From positions 62,001 to 126,000 of the forward strand of contig NZ_JANURN010000003.1 of assembly GCF_030249855.1 (NCBI RefSeq): a DNA stretch of 64,000 nt, in the 5' to 3' direction. Below are positions 54,231 through 61,733 of the stretch, piece after piece. This stretch comes from Helicobacter_B zhangjianzhongii (GTDB lineage: Bacteria > Campylobacterota > Campylobacteria > Campylobacterales > Helicobacteraceae). Made by a program: the position numbers and the translations under genes. Positions within the stretch are counted from its first letter, which is position 1. Every line of letters begins with the position of its first letter. The notes under the pieces are model-generated. The model did no database searches. It had not been told where the DNA came from and saw only the letters and a list, made by a program, of their open reading frames with translations.

Positions 54231-54647
54231 ATGCAACACCCACATATCCGGTCGTTGATGATGTATCTAGGGCTAGCTTTTGTGCTGCTTTTGGTCGTGG
54301 CAAGTGTGGCAAGTGGCTTTAGTCTCTCAAAGCCAAAAACACGCGATCTCTCAATCCCAGCACATTGGTGTGCCAAAGGCGATGGCATAGCGTGCTTGTA
54401 TGTCGCCCAGAATCTACTCTTTGGCGATAAAAAGTCAAGCGATCTTATGCGTGCTAGGGCATTTTACTCTAGGGCTTGTGTGCTTGGGGTTAGCAATGCG
54501 TGCTATGAGCTTAGCAAGCTTCAAGCCTATCCTGCTACGATGTATGCACGATATTGGCGACTATGGGAGAGAGAAGCAAGCTTGCCCAACGATCTTTATG
54601 GCGGTCTTTATGGCACAACAAGCACGCATTACAAAAGTGGATTCTAG
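54231..54647 (+). CDS. small exported Sel1-like (Hcp-type) repeat protein
   Basis: A 138-residue protein with an N-terminal hydrophobic segment (about 9-28, MMYLGLAFVLLLVVASVASGF) and a single pair of Sel1-like/TPR-like helices marked by Cys: HWCAKGDGIACLYVAQNLLFG, ARAFYSRACVLGVSNACYELS. Hcp-type proteins of Helicobacter have multiple such Cys-containing repeats; this is a short one, with about one and a half repeats. The C-terminal part is Tyr/Arg rich. The gene ends inside the repeat cluster, and its last codons (THYKSGF) may be repeat-derived. Function unknown. Confidence 0.65.
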   Translation: MQHPHIRSLMMYLGLAFVLLLVVASVASGFSLSKPKTRDLSIPAHWCAKGDGIACLYVAQNLLFGDKKSSDLMRARAFYSRACVLGVSNACYELSKLQAYPATMYARYWRLWEREASLPNDLYGGLYGTTSTHYKSGF

Positions 54648-55090
54648 TATGGATCGCCACGCCTTGCTACCGCACCGCTGGCGATAACAAAGAAAGTCGC
54701 CTACTTTGTCATTGCGAGTCTTTCGGTAGTAAGGCGCGGCGATCCATAAGCTACGCTAGCAGAATAATCGTTCCTAGAATCCACTTTTTACAATTAGATT
54801 CTAGGTTTGTTTTATGGATACTAAAGAAGCTGCGCTTTGCCACGCCGACTTCATCGGCTCGCGAGTGAGAGAAAATGGGCTTTTTCGCAAAGCCTGTTTT
54901 ACTTCAAAAAGCTTGGTTTGCTTTACAAAACCTGCTTTACTGCCACACGATTCTAAGAGTTGCGGTGGGGCTGCGGTAGCTTTGCGGCTTATGGTAAAGG
55001 TTAGCGAACTCGGCGTTCGTGCCTTTGCCATAAGCCGCAACACTGCCGCATTGCTCACCCAAGGCTGAATCGCCTACCCCTAGAATCCAC
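54640..55090. repeat. intergenic mosaic repeat cluster between the Sel1-like gene and wzz
   Basis: About 450 nt with no gene; open frames here (for example 54801-55058 minus) are repeat translations. It contains AAAAGTGGATTCTAG, GTCATTGCGAGTC-type palindromes (54650-54690 and 54706-54750), CTAAAGAAGCTGCGC and one hairpin element. Shares a long near-identical block with 23541-23735. Confidence 0.85.
54949..55071. repeat. variable-stem hairpin element, copy B
   Basis: Best-paired copy: GCGGCTTATGGTAAAGG (54984-55000) against CCTTTGCCATAAGCCGC (55022-55038), 16 of 17 Watson-Crick and one G-U. Inner loop TTAGCGAACTCGGCGTTCGT. Shell GATTCTAAGAGTTGCGGTGG ... CCCAAGGCTGAATC. Confidence 0.85.
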
Positions 55091-55104
55091 TTTTAAGAGC
55101 TCAT

Positions 55105-55875
55105 CTAGCTATCAGCCTGCAGCACTTTTGCTTGTTTGAGTCTTTGGCGTAGGTTGGCGAAATTTTCTACACCAAAGATGATAAACACACTTATCATAAT
55201 GCTACAAACGATCATAAATACCCAGATTTTATTGCTATTAAGGCTTTGGTGGTGCTTGATGATCTCTGTGGAAGTTATGCTATATCCTTTTTGTGAGAGT
55301 CTTTCTTTGTCAAGGTGTATGTAGTGCTTGTTGATCGGTCTTTGCGTTGGGTCTTCAATGTAGTGTGGTATATCAGCAATCTTGAAAAATCCATTGCTAA
55401 TAAGCATTTTTGCATAGGCTGCTTGCTCTTTGTCCTTAAAGGCTGGTAGCAGTGCGGCAAGGGTTGATTTGACCTCTTGGGTAACGGGGTGGGATTCTAG
55501 GGCTTGGATAATTGCAGGAAGCGGATTATCGTGTGTATAAAAAACAACATAGATAGAGAAAAATGGTGTCGCAAGGTGGCTGCGAAAATCCGTGATTTTG
55601 TCTTCTTGTGCGAATTGCGCAAGTGTGTCTTGGATCACTTTGTCTGCTATTTGGATTTGTTTAGTTCTGTTGTATTGTATAAAGCCATATTGCAATGCCT
55701 TTTCTTGTGTGCTACTTTGTGAGTCGTGGTAGAGTGCGCGCTCTTGCTTGATGGCTTTGATTTGGCTTTGCACCCAAAATGCACCTAAAATCAAGCAAAC
55801 ACACAAAGAAATAAAAAAAAGCTTTTTACGCTTGATAAACACCGCCACAATGGCAAAATCATCATAATATCTCAT
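55105..55875 (-). CDS. Wzz-like polysaccharide chain-length regulator
   Basis: A 256-residue protein with one membrane span near each end (about 18-36 and 215-235) and a large periplasmic part between, the Wzz topology. The periplasmic part has helical stretches and many Gln/Lys. Wzz-type proteins set the modal length of O-antigen or capsule chains. The classical Pro/Gly-rich motif near the second span is not clearly seen, so the call rests on topology and on its neighbour, an EpsG-like protein, whose stop overlaps its start by 4 nt. Confidence 0.65.
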   Translation of the reverse strand: MRYYDDFAIVAVFIKRKKLFFISLCVCLILGAFWVQSQIKAIKQERALYHDSQSSTQEKALQYGFIQYNRTKQIQIADKVIQDTLAQFAQEDKITDFRSHLATPFFSIYVVFYTHDNPLPAIIQALESHPVTQEVKSTLAALLPAFKDKEQAAYAKMLISNGFFKIADIPHYIEDPTQRPINKHYIHLDKERLSQKGYSITSTEIIKHHQSLNSNKIWVFMIVCSIMISVFIIFGVENFANLRQRLKQAKVLQADS

Positions 55876-57083
55876 AGCAATGCTCCTTGGAAAAAGTAAT
55901 AAAACGGATATAGACTTGCCTCTGGATAGGAGAAAAATAGCTCCATAGCTCTAGTCTCAGGGTGATCGCCTGAAAACAAATAGTTATACATAAGCTTAAG
56001 AAAGTAAGGGAAGAAAAATACTAGTGTGAGATGAAAAAAATGCCTAAAAACAACAAAAACAATAAAGCAAAACAATGTATCACACACAAGCATCATACTC
56101 CTGCCCGGGATAATGTTTGTGATATATATGACAAATGCTATAACAATCACGACCCTAAAGCGTTTAAGCAGTGTGTCATTAGGCGTGATGACAAAGAGTG
56201 TGAAAACAATGCAGAGCATAATGATGCTTTTCATAATGTTGGTGTAGATGAGATAGTAGGGGTTGTAGCCATTGGCATTGACATAATGGAGAATGTATTC
56301 CACTATTCTGCTAGGAAAATGTTTATATAAAAATGTCGCACTCTCCACTAGATGTGTATTGATAAAAGAAGCCCCTATAATAAACGCGATAAAAAATGCC
56401 ACAAAGACAGCTAGCGTGAGCCTAGGAAAATAGTATGCAATATAGCAAAGGGCGATAATGCCAATGGAGCTTAGGTGAAAACTAGCTGCGATAATGAAAA
56501 AGAGCAATTTTATGTGCATAGGCTTAGCAAAAAAGCCATAGAGCAAAAATATGCTTGCAAGCCCCTGTCGAGTAAGCCCAAGTGTCTCCATAAACACGCC
56601 GATATACAAGCTAAAGGCGATCAATGCGGCTTTTTGTTTATCTGTAACAAAATTTTGCCCATAGATTTCAAGCCATATATACATCAATGTGGTTGCAAAT
56701 AATGCAGTGCAAAATAGGACATATTGCGGCGGAAGCTTTGGCAGCAATATCGAAAGGAGCTTATAGAATATAGGCAGTCCAACTTCATAGCCCCCACCCC
56801 ATAGTGTCATAGCCCCAGAGAGTCCATCATAGACATCAAGATAGTTTTGATAATAGCGCGAAAAATCATCATCAAAATCTGTGGCGAGATTAAAATACAA
56901 GCGACTTGCATAAATTAGCGCGATAGATAAACACAGCGTTATGCTAAGTAAGATTCTAAAATTTTTAGGAATATATGCAGAAAAACCGACCATAATAAAT
57001 AGCCCAAATATATAGGCATAAAATGGCGTAAATGGCAGCAAAACAACAGGAAGCAAAAATAGCGCAGTGCAATAAAGTGGCAA
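55872..57083 (-). CDS. EpsG/Wzy-like polysaccharide polymerase, phase-variable (OFF)
   Basis: A polytopic protein of about 403 residues with about 11 hydrophobic helices and a large loop DFSRYYQNYLDVYDGLSG near the start and TRQGLASIFLLYGFF in the middle, features of EpsG and Wzy polymerases of surface polysaccharide. The open frame continues upstream of the TTG at 57083 through NTSPKFKLSNSQV into a poly-G(14) tract; an ATG leader begins at 57238. Fusion with the leader needs 12 or 15 G, so with 14 it is OFF. TTG at 57083 has no convincing ribosome site. It overlaps the Wzz-like gene by 4 nt, so the two are one unit. Confidence 0.72.
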   Translation of the reverse strand: MPLYCTALFLLPVVLLPFTPFYAYIFGLFIMVGFSAYIPKNFRILLSITLCLSIALIYASRLYFNLATDFDDDFSRYYQNYLDVYDGLSGAMTLWGGGYEVGLPIFYKLLSILLPKLPPQYVLFCTALFATTLMYIWLEIYGQNFVTDKQKAALIAFSLYIGVFMETLGLTRQGLASIFLLYGFFAKPMHIKLLFFIIAASFHLSSIGIIALCYIAYYFPRLTLAVFVAFFIAFIIGASFINTHLVESATFLYKHFPSRIVEYILHYVNANGYNPYYLIYTNIMKSIIMLCIVFTLFVITPNDTLLKRFRVVIVIAFVIYITNIIPGRSMMLVCDTLFCFIVFVVFRHFFHLTLVFFFPYFLKLMYNYLFSGDHPETRAMELFFSYPEASLYPFYYFFQGALL

Positions 57084-57171
57084 TGCACAGCTAGAATAGA
57101 AGCCACTAGGATTAGAATCGTGTAGATATGCTACTTGGCTATTAGATAGCTTGAACTTAGGAGAAGTGTTT

Positions 57172-57238
57172 CCCCCCCCCCCCCCTCATCTCCACGAGAT
57201 TTATATATGCGTAAATTTGCAATAAGAGCTCGTAGCAT
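57172..57238 (-). repeat. leader open frame with poly-G(14) contingency tract
   Basis: C14 on plus (57172-57185). On minus, ATG 57238 opens MLRALIANLRIYKSRGDE, then Gly codons. Translation then ends at a stop 38 nt past the tract. With 12 or 15 G the frame joins the EpsG-like protein. The pre-tract sequence ATATATAAATCTCGTGG resembles ATATACAAGTCTCGTAGC before the FkbM tract. Confidence 0.7.
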
Positions 57239-57297
57239 TTCTAATTAAATCTCCATTTCTAGCGACTAAGTGTGATAAAAGTTATATGTTGGTTAGG

Positions 57298-57374
57298 TGG
57301 CGGAGCGGACGGGGCTCGAACCCGCGACCCCCTGCGTGACAGGCAGGTATTCTAACCGGCTGAACTACCGCTCC
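57298..57374 (-). tRNA. tRNA-Asp (GTC)
   Basis: A 77-nt cloverleaf on minus: acceptor GGAGCGG...CCGCTCC, anticodon stem CCTGC/GCAGG with loop CTGTCAC (anticodon GTC), T-loop GGTTCGAGCC, encoded CCA. Confidence 0.95.
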
Positions 57375-57432
57375 ATTTTGCGCTTCATATCTGCGCCTTA
57401 CATTGTAGCTCAATATGAAAGTTTATCATCAA

Positions 57433-57508
57433 TGGTGGTCGCTACAAGACTCGAACTTGTGACATCCACCTTGTAAGGGTGGCGCTCTACCAACTGAGCT
57501 AAGCGACC
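57433..57508 (-). tRNA. tRNA-Val (TAC)
   Basis: Acceptor GGTCGCT...AGCGACC, anticodon stem CCACC/GGTGG with loop CTTACAA (anticodon TAC), T-arm with AGTTCGAGTC, encoded CCA. Confidence 0.95.
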
Positions 57509-57555
57509 AAACACTACACAAATAAACTAAAATAAGAATAGCAAGAGAGAAAAAG

Positions 57556-57630
57556 TGGTGACCCCTAGGGGATTTGAACCCCTGTAGCCACCGTGAAAGG
57601 GTGGTATCCTAACCACTAGATGAAGGGGCC
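57556..57630 (-). tRNA. tRNA-Glu (TTC)
   Basis: Acceptor GGCCCCT...AGGGGTC, anticodon loop CTTTCAC between CCACC/GGTGG (anticodon TTC), T-arm GGTTCAAATCC, encoded CCA. Confidence 0.95.
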
Positions 57631-57645
57631 ACTACTTAATCATAC

Positions 57646-57721
<76 letters not shown>

Positions 57722-57772
57722 AAAATAAAAAGCGAGATTATAGGGTTTTTATCATTGTTTGTCAAGAGTATT

Positions 57773-58525
57773 TTACATTGTGTTTAAATATTTAATGAGC
57801 ATTTCTAGGGCTTTGGTCGAGGCTTCAAGCTGGATATATTCTCGGGCGGTGAGATGATAGGAGATAGTGGTTTGCGTGTAGTCAATGGGGTGGTGCTTGC
57901 TAGCTAGATTAAGATTATTGGTTGCGAAAAAGTGCTGCTCTATCATAGGCGGCTTGCCGGCAGCTTGCACGCCTAAAAATACCGACCCAACAGGCTTTTG
58001 CACACTTCCGCCACTAGGTCCTGCTACGCCAGAGCTAGCTATGGCAATATCTGCGCCACATTGCTTTAAGACTCCGCGTAGCATTTGCCCTACCACCGGC
58101 TCACTAACTGCGCCAAAATCTCGCAAATCATCGTGTGCCACCCCTAAAATCCGCTCTTTAATCACATTAGCATAGCTAGTAATCCCCCCAACAAAGACAC
58201 TAGAAGCCCCAGCAATACGCGTGAAGCGATAGCTTAGCAGCCCTCCAGTGCAGCTCTCTGCGGTTGCTAGGGTGAGATTTTGCGCTGTAAGTCTCTCTAG
58301 CGCGATAGATTCTAGGCATTCTCCAAGGATTACACCCTGCTTGAAAAACCCTTTCACCCACAGCTCAAATGCATCGATATGCGCCTGCTTGCCTTGCAGA
58401 AGTGCATAAGAGCCTTTGTCTTCCCAGATGAGATGCAGTGTGTCAATCATCTCTGCACAAAGCACCCTAGCAGAATCCATATCTATATGAAGAAACATAA
58501 TCATCTTGCTTGCTGCAGCGTCCAT
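57773..58525 (-). CDS. CinA C-terminal-domain protein (NMN deamidase-like)
   Basis: A protein of about 250 residues with the CinA-C signature LTLATAESCTGGLLSYRFT, followed by FVGGITSYANVIKERILGV and SSGVAGPSGGSVQKPVGSVFLG. This domain hydrolyses nicotinamide mononucleotide to nicotinate mononucleotide in pyridine nucleotide salvage. The N-terminal about 80 residues are not the usual CinA N-domain and are unrecognised. I take ATG 58525 (MDAAASKM), preceded by AAAGGA, rather than the earlier in-frame start. Confidence 0.88.
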   Translation of the reverse strand: MDAAASKMIMFLHIDMDSARVLCAEMIDTLHLIWEDKGSYALLQGKQAHIDAFELWVKGFFKQGVILGECLESIALERLTAQNLTLATAESCTGGLLSYRFTRIAGASSVFVGGITSYANVIKERILGVAHDDLRDFGAVSEPVVGQMLRGVLKQCGADIAIASSGVAGPSGGSVQKPVGSVFLGVQAAGKPPMIEQHFFATNNLNLASKHHPIDYTQTTISYHLTAREYIQLEASTKALEMLIKYLNTM

Positions 58526-58614
58526 TGTGATCCTTTGTGAGTTGTGGGATTTAAGAAGATAGGATTCTAGCAAATTTGCTTAAAATTTTTAAAGTATCTT
58601 TCAAGTTAATCCCA

Positions 58615-58620
58615 TATAAT
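58615..58620 (+). promoter_or_regulatory. TATAAT -10 box for ppk2
   Basis: TATAAT about 31 nt before the ppk2 ATG in an AT-rich gap; AAGGAG follows at a suitable distance from ATG 58651. Confidence 0.55.
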
Positions 58621-58650
58621 AGTAGCTTTACATTTGCTTAAGGAGTGGCT

Positions 58651-59496
58651 ATGCAGCAAGGCAAAAAAGAGTCCAAAAAGGCAATCACCATTCGCCCAGA
58701 GTCCGACAAATCTCGCGCCAAAGAGATCTATAAGAAAAAGAATGGACGCTTGCGCGAGGAATTTTATCTCAAAGAGATAGAGAAGCTTCAAGTCGAGCTA
58801 CTGAAGTTGCAAAATTGGGTCAAAAAGACCAATCAAAAAATTGTCATTATCCTAGAGGGGCGCGATGCAGCGGGCAAAGGCGGGACGATCAAAGCTCTCA
58901 CAGAGCATTTGAATCAACGAGGATTTCGTATCGTGGCGTTGCCAAAGCCCACAGAAATTGAAAAAACGCAATGGTATTTCACACGCTACATTAGCACACT
59001 GCCAAGTGGAGGGGAGATTGTGTTTTTTGATAGGAGCTGGTATAACCGCGCGGGTGTGGAGCGTGTAATGGGCTTTTGCACGCAAGAAGAATATAAGCAG
59101 TTTATCTATCAAGTAAGCAATCTTGAGCAAATGCTCATCTCTAGCGGGACGATGATTTTCAAATACTTCCTTGATGTGGGGCAAGATGAGCAAAAGCGCA
59201 GAATCAAGCGCAGGAAGACTGATCCGCTTAGAATGTGGAAGCTAAGCCCGATTGACTCTAAGTCCCTTGACTTATGGGATGAATACACCTCCGTATTTGA
59301 AAAGATGTTTTCACGCACACATACGCCTTTTGCACCTTGGATCATTGTAAATTCTAATGACAAAAAGGCTGCTAGGCTCAATATCGCACGCGATTTGCTT
59401 AGCAAGATTGACTATGAGGGCAAGGATCCTTCGGCTGTGTGTATGCTCCCAGATCCTGCGATCTTGCACCCATACTCTCAATCTCCACAGGTATAG
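58651..59496 (+). CDS. ppk2: polyphosphate kinase 2
   Basis: A protein of about 281 residues of the PPK2 family, moving phosphate between polyphosphate and nucleoside diphosphates, GDP or ADP. Walker A GRDAAGKGGTI, lid residues and Walker B FFDRSWYNRAGVERVMGF are all present, as is KRRIKRRKTDPLRMWKLSP. The basic N-terminus has no equivalent in the core. ATG 58651 is preceded by AAGGAG (5 nt gap), so I start there rather than at the nearer upstream codon. Followed by a repeat palindrome that can act as a terminator. Confidence 0.95.
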   Translation: MQQGKKESKKAITIRPESDKSRAKEIYKKKNGRLREEFYLKEIEKLQVELLKLQNWVKKTNQKIVIILEGRDAAGKGGTIKALTEHLNQRGFRIVALPKPTEIEKTQWYFTRYISTLPSGGEIVFFDRSWYNRAGVERVMGFCTQEEYKQFIYQVSNLEQMLISSGTMIFKYFLDVGQDEQKRRIKRRKTDPLRMWKLSPIDSKSLDLWDEYTSVFEKMFSRTHTPFAPWIIVNSNDKKAARLNIARDLLSKIDYEGKDPSAVCMLPDPAILHPYSQSPQV

Positions 59497-59507
59497 CTAG
59501 CCTAGAT

Positions 59508-59540
59508 CAAAAGTGGATTCTAGCCTAGAATCCACTTTTG
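59508..59540. terminator. palindrome of the dispersed repeat, terminator-like, after ppk2
   Basis: CAAAAGTGGATTCTAG and its complement CTAGAATCCACTTTTG are separated by one base, giving a 16-bp perfect stem with A-rich left and T-rich right ends, 12 nt past the ppk2 stop. The T-run at the end and the position make a transcription terminator plausible. Confidence 0.55.
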
Positions 59541-59639
59541 CAATCTCTGCCCACATCTCGCGCAATCCACTCGCGCCACACCTTAGCGGCATAATACTTT
59601 TGCCACATAGCAATCCACTCACGCCACTCTCTTGACTTG

Positions 59640-59656
59640 TTTTTTTTTTTTTTTTT
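59640..59656. repeat. poly-T(17) tract upstream of the glycine-rich operon
   Basis: Seventeen T (59640-59656), 53 nt before ATG 59709. Between them no clear -10 is visible. Such tracts upstream of promoters alter spacing and expression in Helicobacter; whether it works so here is inference. Confidence 0.65.
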
Positions 59657-59708
59657 GTTAGAGTCTCAAGCCGCATTTTTTTTGCGAGTTATTTCATAGG
59701 AGATACCA

Positions 59709-60209
59709 ATGACACAATCAGTAGCACTAACAGAGCTAGTGAAGTTTGATGATACGAGCTTCACGCCAAAAGAATCCAATGTCTTAATTGAGAAAATCAT
59801 AAGCGGGCTAAATCTACCTGCCCCTATCGCAGCAGAATTTAGACGCAAGATGGGCGCGCTCTTTGAGACGACAAAAATTATAGGCGGCAAGCTTGTCTAT
59901 ATCGGCAGGATTGTTTGCATAAAGCTTTGGGACTTTATCTGCCAGAATCCAAATATGGCACTAGGCACGCTTATTGGCGCGCTATTTGGGCTGTTTCTTA
60001 GCGCGGTGCCGCTTATTGGCGGGATTTTGGCACTACTATCGACATTTCTTGGAGCGACTATCGGCAGCTATCTTGACCAGCTGCAAAAAGGTGGCACACA
60101 AGTAGATGGCACGCTTTCTAAGGTGCTTGTAGGCGCGACAAATGCGACAAAAGAGTTTTTCAAGCTTATTAGAGAAATTTTAGCGGCGTTGAAAAACGAC
60201 TTCAAATAA
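59709..60209 (+). CDS. small membrane protein with glycine-zipper segment, unknown
   Basis: A 166-residue protein: soluble helical N-terminal part (about 1-75), then a hydrophobic Gly/Ala-rich segment with GxxxG spacing (ALGTLIGALFGLFLSAVPLI and GGILALLSTFLGATIGSYL, about 92-130), then an amphipathic helical tail ending KNDFK. Ribosome site AGGAG precedes ATG. No family recognised; the hairpin-like pair of Gly-rich spans resembles membrane-inserting proteins. The partner gene starts 16 nt later with a similar Gly-rich hydrophobic block, so the two likely work together. Confidence 0.6.
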   Translation: MTQSVALTELVKFDDTSFTPKESNVLIEKIISGLNLPAPIAAEFRRKMGALFETTKIIGGKLVYIGRIVCIKLWDFICQNPNMALGTLIGALFGLFLSAVPLIGGILALLSTFLGATIGSYLDQLQKGGTQVDGTLSKVLVGATNATKEFFKLIREILAALKNDFK

Positions 60210-60225
60210 CGACAAAGGAGACAAA

Positions 60226-61512
60226 ATGGCTGAACTAAAAGCAGGAGATCTAGGACTCACGCCAAGAAATACGCAGTGGAAAGACAACTACAAAACGCTT
60301 GTTATGTCTAAAAATATTAAAACACTTATTAAGATTCTTAGCAAAGCAAGTGCTGAAGAGCGAAGCTACTACTACAATGAGGCTTACTCGGCAGTTTTTC
60401 ACAAATCATTAGGCGATCAAGTAGGGGTATTGGAATACGCAGGAGCGACAGCAGCAATAGGGCTTGGCGGAGTAGCTGGAGCAGGAGCTGCTGCGACACT
60501 AGGGGCGACTACGACAAGCTGGGGGCTCTTTGGCGTTACGCTATTTACTACAATCACTGCTGCGCCTGTGGCATTGGTAGCTGGAGCAGCAGCAAGCACA
60601 GCAGCTATCGGCTATGGTGCGTATAAGCTTATAAGCAGCTCGGCAAAAGATAGGGGCAAAGAGCAAAAGACTGATGAATTCATACAGCAAGGGCAATTTG
60701 AAGTGCAGCCCACAAGAATGCTAAACTCTTTCATCTTTCCAGCGGCTGATGAGATAGTAAGTGCTTATGAGTTTTTACAAACACAGCATAATCCAAATTG
60801 GCAGGAGTTTTTGGAGCTATTTGACTCTGCTATCCTTGATCCAACGCTAGTAGAAGAAATACGCAAAAGCGATAAAGACAAAGAGCTAAGGCTATCTGCG
60901 CAATTGCGTGGGCAGTTTATCGCACACACCAAGCGATATTTAAACAATGTCAAAAGCCAATACAATCAAGAAAACAGCAAGCTTATCTCCGCTTGTGTGG
61001 CGTTTATGGAGATCAATAATGAATTTGCCCTCCCGCGACTTGTGCAAGAAGAGCGAAAAGCACTCATCGACACTATCCGCAAAGGAGATATTCCCATCAG
61101 TCAAGAGGCAATAGCGTATGAAGAGTTTTTAGCCCTCTTTAGTCTGTATAAAATGCTTTTAAACCACCCGCAAAACTCCAAAGAGCAGCAGCAACTCCAG
61201 AGGGCAAAAATGCACGAGCGAGCAAGAGAGCTTGGCGATATGGCGGAAAAAGTCTTTGATAGCATAGTGAATGATACGCGTATCATCAAGCTTGATCACA
61301 CCAATTATCTGCGCTATTTGCGAGAAATCATCGATGTGCTAGAGGCTGAACAAGCGCGTGCGTTTATTGAGACCTTGCTTAAAGATCTAGCGGCGTGTAT
61401 GCTTATTGACAACAAGTTAGAATCCTATGAGCAAGAGCTTTTGCAAGGCATTATAGATTCTACGCATTTGCAAGGCACAGATCTTACCACCCTACTTGAA
61501 TCATACAAATAG
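60226..61512 (+). CDS. Gly/Ala-rich membrane segment plus TerB-like protein, unknown
   Basis: A 428-residue protein. Residues about 68-135 form a Gly/Ala-rich hydrophobic hairpin (GGVAGAGAAATLGATTTSWG, then VALVAGAAASTAAIGYGAY). The rest is helical and charged; the end (KDLAACMLIDNKLESYEQELL) has the spacing of a TerB-like helical repeat (tellurite resistance B fold), which is tentative. It is 16 nt after the previous gene with a ribosome site GGAGA. No dispersed repeats occur within either gene. The pair follows a poly-T tract and ends at a repeat palindrome. Confidence 0.55.
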   Translation: MAELKAGDLGLTPRNTQWKDNYKTLVMSKNIKTLIKILSKASAEERSYYYNEAYSAVFHKSLGDQVGVLEYAGATAAIGLGGVAGAGAAATLGATTTSWGLFGVTLFTTITAAPVALVAGAAASTAAIGYGAYKLISSSAKDRGKEQKTDEFIQQGQFEVQPTRMLNSFIFPAADEIVSAYEFLQTQHNPNWQEFLELFDSAILDPTLVEEIRKSDKDKELRLSAQLRGQFIAHTKRYLNNVKSQYNQENSKLISACVAFMEINNEFALPRLVQEERKALIDTIRKGDIPISQEAIAYEEFLALFSLYKMLLNHPQNSKEQQQLQRAKMHERARELGDMAEKVFDSIVNDTRIIKLDHTNYLRYLREIIDVLEAEQARAFIETLLKDLAACMLIDNKLESYEQELLQGIIDSTHLQGTDLTTLLESYK

Positions 61513-61621
61513 CTCTAGGGCTGCTCCAAGCCCTAGCTAGATACGCAGTAGGCGGCTTGCCATCTGCGTGGCAAGCCAGCGCAAAGCTTCTTTAGTAACA
61601 GCGCAAAGCAATCCATAGCAT

Positions 61622-61650
61622 TAGAATCCACTTTAAAAAAGTGGATTCTA
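61622..61650. terminator. repeat palindrome after the TerB-like gene
   Basis: TAGAATCCACTTT and AAAGTGGATTCTA form a 13-bp stem around a 3-nt A-rich loop, 110 nt after the gene's stop and just before metB. More dispersed module copies and CTTCTTTAGTAAC-like sequence lie around it. Terminator function is inferred. Confidence 0.45.
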
Positions 61651-61733
61651 GATCAAACACGGATTCTAGGGGGCGTTATCAAAGATTTGCTAGAATCCTA
61701 CTTTGGCATCAAATTTAAACTTAAGGATTTTCT

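Noticed and set aside
54801..55058. An 85-codon gene in the cluster before wzz
   Set aside because: It translates the CTAAAGAAGCTGCGC block and hairpin B only; the same block appears at 23.5 kb without an equivalent open frame.
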